Source of the DNA: Jiangella muralis | Lineage (GTDB): Bacteria > Actinomycetota > Actinomycetes > Jiangellales > Jiangellaceae | Length of the DNA: 64,000 nt | Assembly (NCBI RefSeq): GCF_001270745.1 | Contig: NZ_KQ434757.1 | Coordinates: 203,392 to 267,391 of the forward strand | Reading direction: 5' to 3' | Shown: piece by piece, positions 20,454-28,829 of the stretch | Numbering within the stretch: the stretch's first letter is position 1 | Layout: each line of letters begins with the position of its first letter | Notes under the pieces: model-generated | What the model saw: only the letters and a program-made list of their open reading frames with translations | Database searches by the model: none | What the model was told of the DNA's origin: nothing | Translations under genes and position numbers: made by a program

Positions 20454-21179
20454 GTGGCCCAGGGGGATCAGCTCACGCGACTGACGGCGCTGCCGCGGCC
20501 GCCGAGCCTGCACGAGTCCGTGCAGGCAGCGCTGCGCGACTACATCCTCACCAACGGACTGCGCGCCGGCGACGGCCTACCGGCCGAGGGCGCGCTGGCC
20601 CAGCAGCTCGGCGTCAGCCGCAACTCCGTCCGCGAGGCGGTCAAGGGACTGGTGTCCCTCGGCATCCTCGAGACCCGGCGCGGCAGCGGCGTGTTCGTCA
20701 AGGACTTCTCGCTGTCCCTGCTCATCGACAACCTCCCGTTCAACCTGCTGTTCGACTTCAGCGAGCTGGCCGACCTGCTCGAAGTGCGCCGCGCCGTCGA
20801 GAACGACCTCATCGAGCGGGCCGTGCGCGACATGACCGACCGCACCCGGTCCGAGCTCGGGCAGATCCTCAGCGAGATGAAGGAGAAGGCCGACCGTGGC
20901 GCGGACGTGCTCGACGAGGACCGCCGGTTCCACCGCACCCTCTTCGCCGACGCCGGCAACGCCGTCGCGCTGAAGCTGCTCGACGCGTTCTGGCTGACGA
21001 TGAGCCGCGCGGTGTCGCAGCGCGCCGAGATCGCCGACGACCGGCCGTCCGACACCTACCGCCAGCACGACGCCATCTACCGGGCCGTGCTCGACGGCGA
21101 CGTCGCGGCCGTCCACGACGCCCTGTCCGACCACTACTCGCCGATCCTGACCCGGCTCGACCGCACCAAGCCGCTCTGA
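20454..21179 (+). CDS. FadR-subfamily GntR transcriptional regulator
   Basis: The 241-residue regulator has an N-terminal GntR winged helix (LHESVQAALRDYILTNGLRA, LPAEGALAQQLGVSRNSVRE, LETRRGSGVFV). The C-terminal all-helical FCD domain contains LLEVRRAVENDLIERAVRDM, RRFHRTLFADAGN and a terminal Y-x-x-H-x-x-I helix (YRQHDAIYRAVLDGD), with metal-binding Asp/His positions. GTG 20454 is preceded by GGAGGAG at five bases; an ATG at 20436 lacks this. It is separated from ptsH by a terminator. The target is unknown, and an adjacent metabolic gene is absent. Confidence 0.88.
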   Translation: MAQGDQLTRLTALPRPPSLHESVQAALRDYILTNGLRAGDGLPAEGALAQQLGVSRNSVREAVKGLVSLGILETRRGSGVFVKDFSLSLLIDNLPFNLLFDFSELADLLEVRRAVENDLIERAVRDMTDRTRSELGQILSEMKEKADRGADVLDEDRRFHRTLFADAGNAVALKLLDAFWLTMSRAVSQRAEIADDRPSDTYRQHDAIYRAVLDGDVAAVHDALSDHYSPILTRLDRTKPL

Positions 21180-21389
21180 GTCCTGCCGTTGCGGGCGCGG
21201 ACCTCCGCTGGTCCCGCGCCCGGCTTCGCCCTGCTCTCTTCCGTTCGCATCGATGCCTTCGAGGAGCTGCCATGTCCGTGTCGCCGATGACCCGGCGTGG
21301 TGGGGTGGTAGCGAACATCGTGCCGCGCCAGAGCCCCGGCCCTGACGGCCGAAGCCGTCGTCCGGCACTTCGGTTCGCCGAGTCTGTCG

Positions 21390-21434
21390 GTGCCCGCCCG
21401 TAGGGTGGGCACCCTCCCTAGAGGGGCGGGTCAT
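21390..21434. repeat. dispersed hairpin element, copy A (GCCCGCCC...GGGCGGG)
   Basis: This 45-base element shares its first 20 bases exactly with 58852-58896 (36 of 45 identical overall). It folds into an outer CCCGCCC/GGGCGGG stem and an inner GGGTGGG/CCTCCC stem. It lies between the convergent GntR and MFS genes. A bidirectional terminator-like role is inferred. The rest of 21180-21389 shows no gene. Confidence 0.6.
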
Positions 21435-21436
21435 AC

Positions 21437-21472
21437 CTACCCGTCGTTCGCGGCCTACCCGTCGTTCGCACC
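21437..21472. repeat. 18-bp tandem duplication at the MFS stop codon
   Basis: Two 18-base units share CTACCCGTCGTTCGC. On the coding strand each encodes AANDG-stop or GANDG-stop, so the second copy repeats the end of the MFS gene with its own TAG. Confidence 0.7.
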
Positions 21473-22873
21473 AGCGCCACTGGCCGCCGGAGTCCGCGGC
21501 AGCCGCAACGCGGCCACCAGTCCCAACAGCCCGGCGGCCGCGAGCACGACCATCGCCAGCCCGTAGGCACGGTCCGGCGTGGCCGTCAGCCCGGCCACCA
21601 GCACGGTGCCGGCGATCGCCGTCCCCAGCGTCGAGCCGAGGTTCGAGACGCTGCGCGACAGGCCGGAGATCTCACCCTGCAGGTCCTCACCGAAGCTGGA
21701 CTGGACGACGTTCACCGACGGCGTCAGCATCAGGCCCAGCCCGAGGCCGATCACCAGCAGGCCCGGCGCGAACGCCCATACCGACGGCGACCCGATCACC
21801 AGTGCCAGCAGCACCCCGATCCCGACAATCGCCAGGACGAAACCGGCGACGATCAGCGTGCGCTGCGCCCGTCGCCGGGCCAACCGCTCCGCCGTCAGCG
21901 ACGACACCAGCAGGCCGGCCGTCGCGGCGGTGAAGATCACGCCCGTTTCGATGGCGTCGTACCCGCGCACCACCTGCAGGAACGTCGCGACGACGAAGGA
22001 CGTGCCGAGCAGTATCAGCCACTGGGCGTTCTGTGTGACCAGCCCGAGGTTCGCGGTCCGGCTGCGGAACACCGCGGTGGACAGCAGCGGCTCCTCACCG
22101 GCCCGCTCCTTCGCCCGGATCGACCACACGAACCCCGCCAGCAGCAGCGCGCCGGCGACCAGCAGCACCACCATCAGCACCGCGCTGTTGTCGGCCGCCA
22201 GGATGCCCATGACCACCGCCGCCAGCCCGACCGCCGACAACACCGCGCCCCGCACGTCGAACGGACGACTGGGGTCGGGCGGCAGCGGGTCGCGCAGGTC
22301 GCGGCTGAGCCAGACGATCACGGCGACCACCAGCGCCTGGAACACGAACGCCGCGCGCCAGCTGATCGCCCACGTGATCAGCCCGCCGATCAGCGGCCCG
22401 GCCGCGCCGCCGACCCCGCCCATCGCGCTGATCAGGCCGAACGCCCGCGCCCGCGACGTCACCTCGGTGAACAGCAGCGTCGCCAGGATGTAGACCGGCG
22501 GGATCAGCAGCGCCGTCCCGACGCCCTCCAAGATCGAGTTGCCCAGGATCAGCACGCCGAGTCCGGGCGCCGCGGCGCTGAGCAGCGCGCCGACGCCGTA
22601 GATCGTCAGGCCGACCCGGAAGCACAGCTTGCGCCCGTACTTGTCCGTCAGCTTGCCGCCCGGGATCATCAGCGCCGCCATCACCAGCAGGAACACGGTG
22701 ATCGCGACCTGGACGCCCTGCACGCTGGTGTCCAGGTCACGGCTGATGTCGTTGATCATCACGTTCATGTTCGAGCCGGCGAAGCTGCAGATGAACTGCG
22801 CGAGCGCGAGCGGGACCAGAACCTTCCGCAGCGCCTTCGCCGGCCGGCCCGACGACATCGTGTGCTCGGCCAC
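21455..22873 (-). CDS. MFS transporter, DHA2-type (14 TMS)
   Basis: The 472-residue protein has about 14 hydrophobic segments. Motif A is GGKLTDKYGRK (72-82), and the motif C region is GGVGGAAGPLIGGLITWAIS. It belongs to the DHA2-type drug/proton antiporter class, and its substrates are unknown. The C-terminus (PRTPAASGAGANDG) ends within a duplicated 18-base unit. It is followed on the other side by dispersed repeat A. It lies 51 bases downstream of the uridine-kinase-like gene, so the two may be cotranscribed. Confidence 0.9.
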   Translation of the reverse strand: MAEHTMSSGRPAKALRKVLVPLALAQFICSFAGSNMNVMINDISRDLDTSVQGVQVAITVFLLVMAALMIPGGKLTDKYGRKLCFRVGLTIYGVGALLSAAAPGLGVLILGNSILEGVGTALLIPPVYILATLLFTEVTSRARAFGLISAMGGVGGAAGPLIGGLITWAISWRAAFVFQALVVAVIVWLSRDLRDPLPPDPSRPFDVRGAVLSAVGLAAVVMGILAADNSAVLMVVLLVAGALLLAGFVWSIRAKERAGEEPLLSTAVFRSRTANLGLVTQNAQWLILLGTSFVVATFLQVVRGYDAIETGVIFTAATAGLLVSSLTAERLARRRAQRTLIVAGFVLAIVGIGVLLALVIGSPSVWAFAPGLLVIGLGLGLMLTPSVNVVQSSFGEDLQGEISGLSRSVSNLGSTLGTAIAGTVLVAGLTATPDRAYGLAMVVLAAAGLLGLVAALRLPRTPAASGAGANDG

Positions 22874-22924
22874 GGTGCACCCCTGCCCTTGATGCTGGCA
22901 CGGCGGCGGGGCCGCGGCCAGTGA

Positions 22925-23590
22925 TCAGCGGCGGTCGGTGATGATCCGCGGCCGGGCCGGGTCGGTGTGGTCGACGACGAGGTCGGCGCGGTCCAGCGGC
23001 CGGTCCCGCTCGCGGTAGAGCGCCTGGGCGGGCAGGTAGCGGTGGGTGTACCGCTCGACGACGCGCTGCTCGCCGCCGAACAGGTCGCGGTCGCGGACCA
23101 CGGCGCGGCGCAGCGTCTCGTCCGGCTCGACGTGCAGGTAGACGCTGAGCTCCCACGCGTCGCGGAGCTCCGGGCGCAGCAGCAGCACCCCGTCGACGAT
23201 GACGACGGCGTCGGGCGGCGCCTCGGCGGTGGCCCGCTCCGTCGGGCGGCCGGCCCGGTAGTCGAAGGTCGACCGTAGGTAGCGACGATCACCGCCGGGG
23301 CCGAGCGGGCGGAGCACATCGTCGCGGATGGCGTCCAGGTCGAACGCGTCGAGGTAGTAGCCCTCCGCCGACAGGGGACCGCGCCGCGACCGCACCTCCG
23401 GCGGCTGGTGGAAGTCGTCGACGCCGAGCCGGATCACCGGCCGGACGCCGTCGAGCGTCGCGGCGAGCTCGTCGGCGAACGTCGTCTTCCCGGCCGCGTC
23501 CGGCCCGTCGACGGCGACGCGGACCGGGTGGCCGGGATCGCGCGCCCGCAACGTCGTCGCGATCGATTCCAGCAGTCGCTGGCGTTCCAT
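22925..23590 (-). CDS. uridine kinase-like P-loop protein
   Basis: The 221-residue P-loop protein has Walker A GPDAAGKT (29-36), IRLGVDDFHQPPEVR (the substrate-lid region), GYYLDAFDLDAIRDDVL, VIVDGVLLLRPELRDAWELS (Walker B-like) and RERDRPLDRADLVVDHTDP. This is the actinobacterial uridine-kinase-like branch of the phosphoribulokinase/uridine kinase superfamily. Nucleoside phosphorylation is likely but not proven. There is a 102-base gap to the divergent lipoprotein gene. Confidence 0.82.
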   Translation of the reverse strand: MERQRLLESIATTLRARDPGHPVRVAVDGPDAAGKTTFADELAATLDGVRPVIRLGVDDFHQPPEVRSRRGPLSAEGYYLDAFDLDAIRDDVLRPLGPGGDRRYLRSTFDYRAGRPTERATAEAPPDAVVIVDGVLLLRPELRDAWELSVYLHVEPDETLRRAVVRDRDLFGGEQRVVERYTHRYLPAQALYRERDRPLDRADLVVDHTDPARPRIITDRR

Positions 23591-23692
23591 GTCCGGGCCC
23601 TTCTCTCGGCGTTCGGCGATTGTCCCCTGGTTGGCTGCGGGTGCGTGCTAGCCTGCCGCGCGGTTCTGCCACCTCTTGCTGGGACGTCCCCC

Positions 23693-24292
23693 ATGTCGTT
23701 GTCGTTCGTCCGCCGCGCCGCCATGCTCTGCGCCGGCGTCGTCCTCGCCCTCACCGCATGCGGCTCCTCCGACGACGACCCGTCCGCGGGCGGGACGGAC
23801 ACCCCGGCCCCGACCTCGGCGGCGCCGTCGGAGGAGCCGACGTCGGACCCGACGACCGAGCCGCCGGCGGAACCGTCGGAGCCACCCGCGGAGACGCCCG
23901 CCGAGACCCCGGCCGCGCCGCCGGCCGGCGGGTCGGGGTCGCCGGAGACCACCGACGCGGCGATCACGCGATTCGAGACGTTCCTGCACGCGCTCGGCGC
24001 GGCCGACGTCCCGACGATGTGCGCCATCGCCGGCCCGGCGGCCGCGCAGGCCGAGGCGGACGGCTTCGGCCCGTGCGAGTCGACCATGGCGATCATGGCG
24101 GGCATGGTGTCGGAGGAGCAGCTGACCGCGCTGCAGACCGCCACCGTCGACCCCGAGCTGGTCGACGACAGCACGCCCAGCCAGGTGACGATCCCGATCG
24201 AGGCCGTGGTGGCCGACGCCTCGTTCAGCGAGGAAGAGCTGGGCGACACCGTCCTCGCCTACCAGGACGGCGACTGGTTCATCGTCGACTAG
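23693..24292 (+). CDS. lipoprotein with Pro/Thr/Glu-rich linker
   Basis: The 199-residue protein has a lipobox LTAC (signal MSLSFVRRAAMLCAGVVLAL), and a low-complexity Pro/Thr/Glu/Ala linker spans about residues 30-85. The C-terminal domain (about 88-199) has TRFETFLHALGAADVPTMCA, Cys pairs, and the ending LAYQDGDWFIVD. That resembles NTF2/SnoaL-type secreted domains. A -10-like TAGCCT lies at 23649-23654. The stop TAG overlaps the convergent methyltransferase stop (CTAG). The role is unknown. Confidence 0.8.
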   Translation: MSLSFVRRAAMLCAGVVLALTACGSSDDDPSAGGTDTPAPTSAAPSEEPTSDPTTEPPAEPSEPPAETPAETPAAPPAGGSGSPETTDAAITRFETFLHALGAADVPTMCAIAGPAAAQAEADGFGPCESTMAIMAGMVSEEQLTALQTATVDPELVDDSTPSQVTIPIEAVVADASFSEEELGDTVLAYQDGDWFIVD

Positions 24293-24942
24293 GGATCCTT
24301 GCTCTTCGCCAGGAAGTAGGCGAACGACCGCCCGGCGCCCTTCGGGTTCGGCTCGTCCAGCCGCGCCACCACCGTCAGCCCCGCCTCGTCGATGAGGGCC
24401 GCGATGCGCTCGCCCGGCAGCAGGTACCACTCGTACGAGACCGGGTGCCCGCCGTACGCCTCGGCCGGGCGCAGGTGCTCGTCCTGGCCGAGGTGGGTGG
24501 CCAGCAGCAGGTGGCCGCCCGGCGCGAGCACCCGGCGGAACTCGGCGAACACGGCCGGCAGATGCGCGGGCGGCGTGTGGTGAGTGGAGAAGTGCGCGAC
24601 GAGGCCGCCCAGGCCGCCGTCGGGGAGGTCGAGCGCCGTCATGGAGCCGACCGAGAACGCCAGCTCCGGGTGCGCCGCGCGGGCCAGCTCGACCATGCGC
24701 GGCGAGAGGTCGATGCCCGACACGTCCAGCCCGTGCCCCGCCAGCTCGGCCGTCAAGCCACCCGGCCCGCACCCGACGTCGGCCACCGGTCCCTTGCTCT
24801 CGGCCAGCACGACCTCGGCGAACGCGCGCAGCATGGCGTGGCCCAGCGGTCCCAGCCGCGACGGCGGGAACCGCTCGACATAGGTGTCGGCGACGGTGTC
24901 GTAGGAGCTGCTGATGGCGGCGAGGAACGCGGGTTCGGTCAC
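24289..24942 (-). CDS. class I SAM-dependent methyltransferase
   Basis: The 217-residue protein begins VTEPAFLAAISSSYDTVADTY (first 20 shown in part) and has SAM motif I VADVGCGPGGLTAELA, motif II ISGIDLS-like VSGIDLSPRMVELAR, acidic GSMTALDLPDGGLGGLVAHF and EFRRVLAPGGHLLLA. It is a methyltransferase-11/25 type; the acceptor is unknown. GTG 24942 fits the family N-terminus, and upstream in-frame codons run into the 25-kb duplication and are excluded. Its stop overlaps that of the convergent lipoprotein gene. Confidence 0.88.
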   Translation of the reverse strand: MTEPAFLAAISSSYDTVADTYVERFPPSRLGPLGHAMLRAFAEVVLAESKGPVADVGCGPGGLTAELAGHGLDVSGIDLSPRMVELARAAHPELAFSVGSMTALDLPDGGLGGLVAHFSTHHTPPAHLPAVFAEFRRVLAPGGHLLLATHLGQDEHLRPAEAYGGHPVSYEWYLLPGERIAALIDEAGLTVVARLDEPNPKGAGRSFAYFLAKSKDP

Positions 24943-25000
24943 ACGGCCGACGCTAGCCGCCGCCACCGACAGCCTCGCCTGAGTCCCCCTCGGCAACCGG

Positions 25001-25129
25001 CGGGCCGGACGCAGTCCGCATGAGTGGCCGGAGCGGGTTGTACGGGCGGGGACGGGTGACCTGAGCGCCAACAGTTGGCGCTCATGTCAACACGTCGGAT
25101 CGCAACAGCCCCAGCACAGGCCGCGGCGG
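25001..25129. repeat. 129-bp direct repeat, copy 1
   Basis: The copy is identical at about 123 of 129 positions to 25149-25277; five of six differences fall in the first 40 bases. It contains a perfect 11-bp-armed palindrome (TGAGCGCCAAC-A-GTTGGCGCTCA). It lies in the 415-base interval between the methyltransferase start and the lyase start. No convincing protein is encoded; a 42-codon frame starting at its ATGTCAACACG (25084) runs into copy 2. Confidence 0.9.
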
Positions 25130-25148
25130 TGAAGAAATCTCCACCCAG

Positions 25149-25277
25149 CGGGCCGAACGCCGTCGGCATGAGTGGCCGGAACCGGTGGTACGGGCGGGGA
25201 CGGGTGACCTGAGCGCCAACAGTTGGCGCTCATGTCAACACGTCGGATCGCAACAGCCCCAGCACAGGCCGCGGCGG
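25149..25277. repeat. 129-bp direct repeat, copy 2
   Basis: This is the second copy, offset 148 bases from copy 1 (19 bases between), with the same palindrome and ATGTCAACACGTCGG segment. Its downstream end is four bases before the LacI-type palindrome. The near-identity indicates a recent local duplication. Confidence 0.9.
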
Positions 25278-25280
25278 CAC

Positions 25281-25296
25281 CGGCAAGCGCTTGCCG
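25281..25296 (+). promoter_or_regulatory. LacI-family operator upstream of PL8 lyase
   Basis: CGGCAAGCGCTTGCCG is a perfect 16-base palindrome with the AAGCGCTT core of LacI/GalR-family operators. It lies 62 bases before the lyase GTG, and a TTGACT at 25314-25319 follows. Control by a LacI-type repressor is inferred; no lacI gene is in the window. Confidence 0.7.
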
Positions 25297-25357
25297 ACGG
25301 GCGGTTCGTCTGTTTGACTCCGCTCTGTCAGGTCTAGGCCTCTGCCGAGGAGGACCC

Positions 25358-27892
25358 GTGGAACTCAGTCGCCGCCGAGTGCTGTCGATCCTGTCCGCCG
25401 CGGGCCTGGCCGCGGTCGTCCACCCGCCGCCAGTGGGAGCGGCCCGCGCGGCCGCCACCGCCAACCCGGCCACAGCAGGCACCGACCGGCTGCTCGCCAA
25501 CACCGGCACGATCTTCGCCGGCACGCCGGACGTCAACGCGCACCCGGCCGTGGCCGCGAAACTGGCCGCCATCGACCGGACCGCCGCCACCTGGCGGGCC
25601 GCCCTCGACGGCGCCGGCGCGGGCGAGTTGTTCGCCGCCCTGCCGCTCGGGACCAGCGACCCGAACCTCAACGCGACCTTCCAGCACCTCTACGAGATCG
25701 CGCTGGCGACCGCCACCCCGGGCGCAGCCCTGCACGGCGACGCCACCGCCCAGACGCAAGTGCGAGACGGCCTGCGATGGCTGTACGACCACTACTACGG
25801 CGACCAGCAGGCCGGCTACTACGGCAACTGGTTCACCTGGGAAATCGGCGTCTCGACGCACGTCGGCAAGACCCTCGCACTGCTCGGTGAGACCGGCGAC
25901 CTCGTCCAGACCTACGTCGCCTCCATGGACGCGTACCTGCGCAACGGCATCGACGGCGACGTGAACCTGGACTCCCGCTTCCACACCGGCGCCAACCTCG
26001 CCGACATCACGACCAACCGGATGATCCAGGGCGCCCTGCTCGGCGACGAGGCGCGCATCCGCAAGGCGATCGAGGACCAGCTCACCGTCTTCGCGACGAT
26101 CGACCCGTACGCGCTGCGGCACGGCAACACCGACGGCTACTACGCGGACGGCTCGTTCATCCAGCACCACTCGGTCGCGTACACCGGCGCGTACGGCCGC
26201 GCGCTGCTGACCCGCGTCGTGCAGACGCTGAAGATCCTGGAAGGCACCGGGTTCGCCGACGGCGCCGTGCTGGCCCCGATCGTGCAGCGGTGGGTGACCG
26301 ACGGGTTCGCGCCGCTGATCTTCGAGGGCTGGATGATGGAGATCGTCAAGGGGCGGTCGGTCTCGCGCACGTCGACGGGGTACACCGACGTCGCGCAGGT
26401 GGTCGAGGCCGTCGTCGACCTCGCCGGCCACGTGCCCGACCCGGCGCCGCTGCGCGGCTACGTGAAGTTCATCCGGTCGACGTCGCGGGCGGCGCTGGAC
26501 CCGGCGACGTTCGTCTCGCCGGTCAGCGTCGCACGCTTCGCCGACCTCATCGCCGACGACACGGTCGAGCCCGCCGACCTCAACCCGCGCGAGCGCTGCG
26601 TCGCCTTCAACGCCATGGACAAGACGGTGCACCGCCGCCCCGGCTACGCGTTCGCGCTGGCCCGCAGCTCGGACCGGATCAGCAAGTACGAGTACATGAG
26701 CGGCGAGAACCTGCTGTCGTGGTTCCAGGGCGACGGCGCGCACTACCTGTACCTGTCCGGCGGCGACCAGACGCAGGCGTTCGGCGTCGACTACTTCACG
26801 ACGGTGTCGCCGTACGGCCTCGCGGGCGTGACGGCGCCGGTCGAGGAGCGGCGGACGATCCCGCAGCTCTACGGCACGCCGTACTACGACAACCCGGGCC
26901 ACCCGCTGAACTTCACGTCCTCGTCGGAGTCGCAGAACGCCTACGTGTACTTCCCACGCGGCACGAACGCGCACTCCGGCGGCGCGACACTGGACGCGTA
27001 CGGCGCCGCGGCCCTGGTCCAGTCCAGCGACGTCGCGTGGCGCGACAAGGCGGAGGGCATCCTGCCGGACGACTTCGTCGTGTACCGCAACGCCACGGCG
27101 ACGAAGTCGTGGTTCCTGTTCGACGACGAGATCGTCGTGCTCGCGGCCGGGGTCGGAGGCGACGCGGGCCGGGCGGCGACGACGTCGGTCGACGCGCGCA
27201 TCGCGGGGGCGGCGGACCCGGTGACGGCCGCCGGCGCGCTGCGCTCCGGCGGCGCGTGGACCGGGCCCGGCACCGCCGATCTCGCCTGGCTGCGCTGGGC
27301 GAACCCGTCCCAGGACGCCGCCGTCGGCTACGTGTTCCTCTCCGCGCAGCCGGTCCGCGTCGCGCTCGACACCATCACCCGCAGCCGCCGCGTCGTCCGC
27401 ACCGCGAACCCGGACACCGCCGTGACCAAGCGGGTCCTCGGGGTGACGATCGACCACCCGGCCGGCGCGGCACCGGCCGCGCTGGCCTACGCGCTGGTCC
27501 CGAACGCGACGGAGGCGGCGCTGACGGCGTACGCGGACGGCCCGCTGGAGGTACTCGCGAACACCACCGGCGTCCAGGCCGTGCGCCACACCGGGCTCCA
27601 GCTGACCGGCGTCAACACGTTCACCGCCGGCCGGCACGACGCCGGCGGGCTGCGCGTCGACGGACCGGCGTCGGTGCTGACGCGGGCCCGGGCCGGCCGG
27701 CTCACCAACGTCGCGGTGTCGGACCCGACGATGGACCGCGACGTCGTCGAGGTCGTCGTCACCGGCCGGACGCTGACCCGCGTGGCCGGCGACCGCGCCG
27801 TCACCGTCCGGCACACGACCGAGGGCACGCTGCTGCGCGTCGCGACCCGGCATGCCTACGGCCGCTCGCTCACCGTGACGCTGCGCGGCTGA
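25358..27892 (+). CDS. family 8 polysaccharide lyase (hyaluronate/chondroitin/xanthan lyase type), Tat-exported
   Basis: The 844-residue secreted lyase acts by beta-elimination on uronic-acid polysaccharides. GTG 25358 has GAGGAGG at about six bases. The signal VELSRRRVLSILSAAGLAAV has a twin Arg, with cleavage near GAARA. The catalytic alpha/alpha toroid (about 50-390) has NWFTWEIG, TGANLADITTNRMIQGALLG and GSFIQHHSVAYTGAYG (catalytic His/Tyr). The central beta domain has FNAMDKTVHRRPGYAFALA, YEYMSGENLLSWFQGDGAHY and SSSESQNAYVYFP. C-terminal beta domains complete the PL8 layout. The exact substrate cannot be told. A LacI-type site lies upstream. Confidence 0.92.
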   Translation: MELSRRRVLSILSAAGLAAVVHPPPVGAARAAATANPATAGTDRLLANTGTIFAGTPDVNAHPAVAAKLAAIDRTAATWRAALDGAGAGELFAALPLGTSDPNLNATFQHLYEIALATATPGAALHGDATAQTQVRDGLRWLYDHYYGDQQAGYYGNWFTWEIGVSTHVGKTLALLGETGDLVQTYVASMDAYLRNGIDGDVNLDSRFHTGANLADITTNRMIQGALLGDEARIRKAIEDQLTVFATIDPYALRHGNTDGYYADGSFIQHHSVAYTGAYGRALLTRVVQTLKILEGTGFADGAVLAPIVQRWVTDGFAPLIFEGWMMEIVKGRSVSRTSTGYTDVAQVVEAVVDLAGHVPDPAPLRGYVKFIRSTSRAALDPATFVSPVSVARFADLIADDTVEPADLNPRERCVAFNAMDKTVHRRPGYAFALARSSDRISKYEYMSGENLLSWFQGDGAHYLYLSGGDQTQAFGVDYFTTVSPYGLAGVTAPVEERRTIPQLYGTPYYDNPGHPLNFTSSSESQNAYVYFPRGTNAHSGGATLDAYGAAALVQSSDVAWRDKAEGILPDDFVVYRNATATKSWFLFDDEIVVLAAGVGGDAGRAATTSVDARIAGAADPVTAAGALRSGGAWTGPGTADLAWLRWANPSQDAAVGYVFLSAQPVRVALDTITRSRRVVRTANPDTAVTKRVLGVTIDHPAGAAPAALAYALVPNATEAALTAYADGPLEVLANTTGVQAVRHTGLQLTGVNTFTAGRHDAGGLRVDGPASVLTRARAGRLTNVAVSDPTMDRDVVEVVVTGRTLTRVAGDRAVTVRHTTEGTLLRVATRHAYGRSLTVTLRG

Positions 27893-27919
27893 CCGTCTGC
27901 CCCGGACCGAGGAGGTGCG

Positions 27920-28054
27920 TCAGCGCTTCTTTGTCGACGGGATGATCTCGATCTTGGACTTCGCGTCGGCCTTGGCGGCCTTGTCGGCGCGCTTCTCCTT
28001 GAGCGACTTGCCGGCCTTCTTGGTCAGGTGTTGTCGCGGCGACTTGTCGGCCAT
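27920..28054 (-). CDS. small highly basic protein, 44 residues
   Basis: ATG 28054, with GGGAGAG six bases upstream, opens a 44-residue frame. It is very Lys/Arg/Ala-rich (MADKSPRQHLTKKAGKSLKE ... KKR). Nearly a third of the residues are Lys or Arg, with one acidic-rich turn. Similar short MADKSPRQ-type proteins are common in actinobacteria. Function is unknown, and the composition suggests nucleic-acid or ribosome contact (inference). It ends 28 bases from the convergent lyase stop and lies 70 bases downstream of rnhA. Confidence 0.8.
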   Translation of the reverse strand: MADKSPRQHLTKKAGKSLKEKRADKAAKADAKSKIEIIPSTKKR

Positions 28055-28124
28055 GGCTGCTCTCCCTGTTCGGGGAGCCTGGTCAGCCCCTTGTGGTGGC
28101 CACAGTACGCCTCATTCGCCGTCG

Positions 28125-28763
28125 TCAGGACTGGGCGATCTTGGCGGCGACGGCCAGCTCGTCGACGAGGTCGTTCATGGGGTCGCCGGAGTGGCCCTTG
28201 ACCCAGTGGAAGACGACGTCGCCGCGGTCCTCGACGAGGTCGACGAACGGCTCCCAGAGGTCGCGGTTGGCCACCGGCGACTTGGTGGACGTGACCCAGC
28301 CGCGCGTGCGCCAGTTGCGCCACCAGCCGTCGCGGAAGCAGTTGACGACGTAGGCGGAGTCGCTGACGACGACCAGCGGGCCGGACAGCGCCTTGACCGC
28401 CTCGAGCGCCGCCGTGATCTCCATGCGCTGGTTGGTGGTGCTCGGCGCGGACCCGGACGCGGACCGCTCGCGCGAGATGGCCCACGCCCAGCCGCCCGGG
28501 CCGGGCGTGCCGGAGCAGGCGCCGTCGGTGTAGACCTCGACCGCGCCCTCGGGCGCCACCATGGCCGGCGGACGCGGCCGCTTGGCCCGCGCCGGTTTCG
28601 CGGCGAGTTCGGCGTCGCCGGGGACCGGGATCAGGGCGGGCGCGCCGGCGCAGGCCGCGTGCACCCAGGCGCGGTTGCGGCCGTTGCCCGAGCTCTCGAG
28701 CTCGTCGCCGGGATGGATGTCTCCACCGCACGCACCACACCGGCCGGCGTACTTCGCGAGCAC
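28125..28763 (-). CDS. rnhA: ribonuclease HI with Cys-rich N-terminal extension
   Basis: The C-terminal RNase HI domain (about 73-212) has the catalytic set Asp80 (YTDGACSG), Glu115 (QRMEITAAL), Asp135 (SDSAYVV) and Asp201 (NDLVDELA), with His191 in KGHSGD. It degrades RNA in RNA/DNA hybrids. The first 40 residues carry CGAC (Cys9, Cys12), His35 and Cys38, a putative zinc-binding knuckle. A Pro/Ala/Arg linker joins the parts. I chose GTG 28763 because GGGAGAG lies six bases before it; GTG 28769 touches that site. The N-terminal element is not part of standard RNase HI and may help bind nucleic acid. Confidence 0.92.
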   Translation of the reverse strand: MLAKYAGRCGACGGDIHPGDELESSGNGRNRAWVHAACAGAPALIPVPGDAELAAKPARAKRPRPPAMVAPEGAVEVYTDGACSGTPGPGGWAWAISRERSASGSAPSTTNQRMEITAALEAVKALSGPLVVVSDSAYVVNCFRDGWWRNWRTRGWVTSTKSPVANRDLWEPFVDLVEDRGDVVFHWVKGHSGDPMNDLVDELAVAAKIAQS

Positions 28764-28829
28764 GAGCACCTCTCCCTTCGACGAACGGACTCCCGGCACC
28801 TTACCCGCGGCCGCCGACGGGACCGTGGA

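Noticed and set aside
25084-25212. 42-codon frame across the 25-kb duplication (MSTRRIATAPAQ...)
   Set aside because: There is no ribosome site, and both copies only share a frame by duplication; no similarity to any protein is apparent.
25334-27853. An 839-residue open frame antisense to the PL8 lyase
   Set aside because: It is a composition artefact of GC-rich third positions in the real gene; its translation is Arg/Gly/Val-rich with no family motif.
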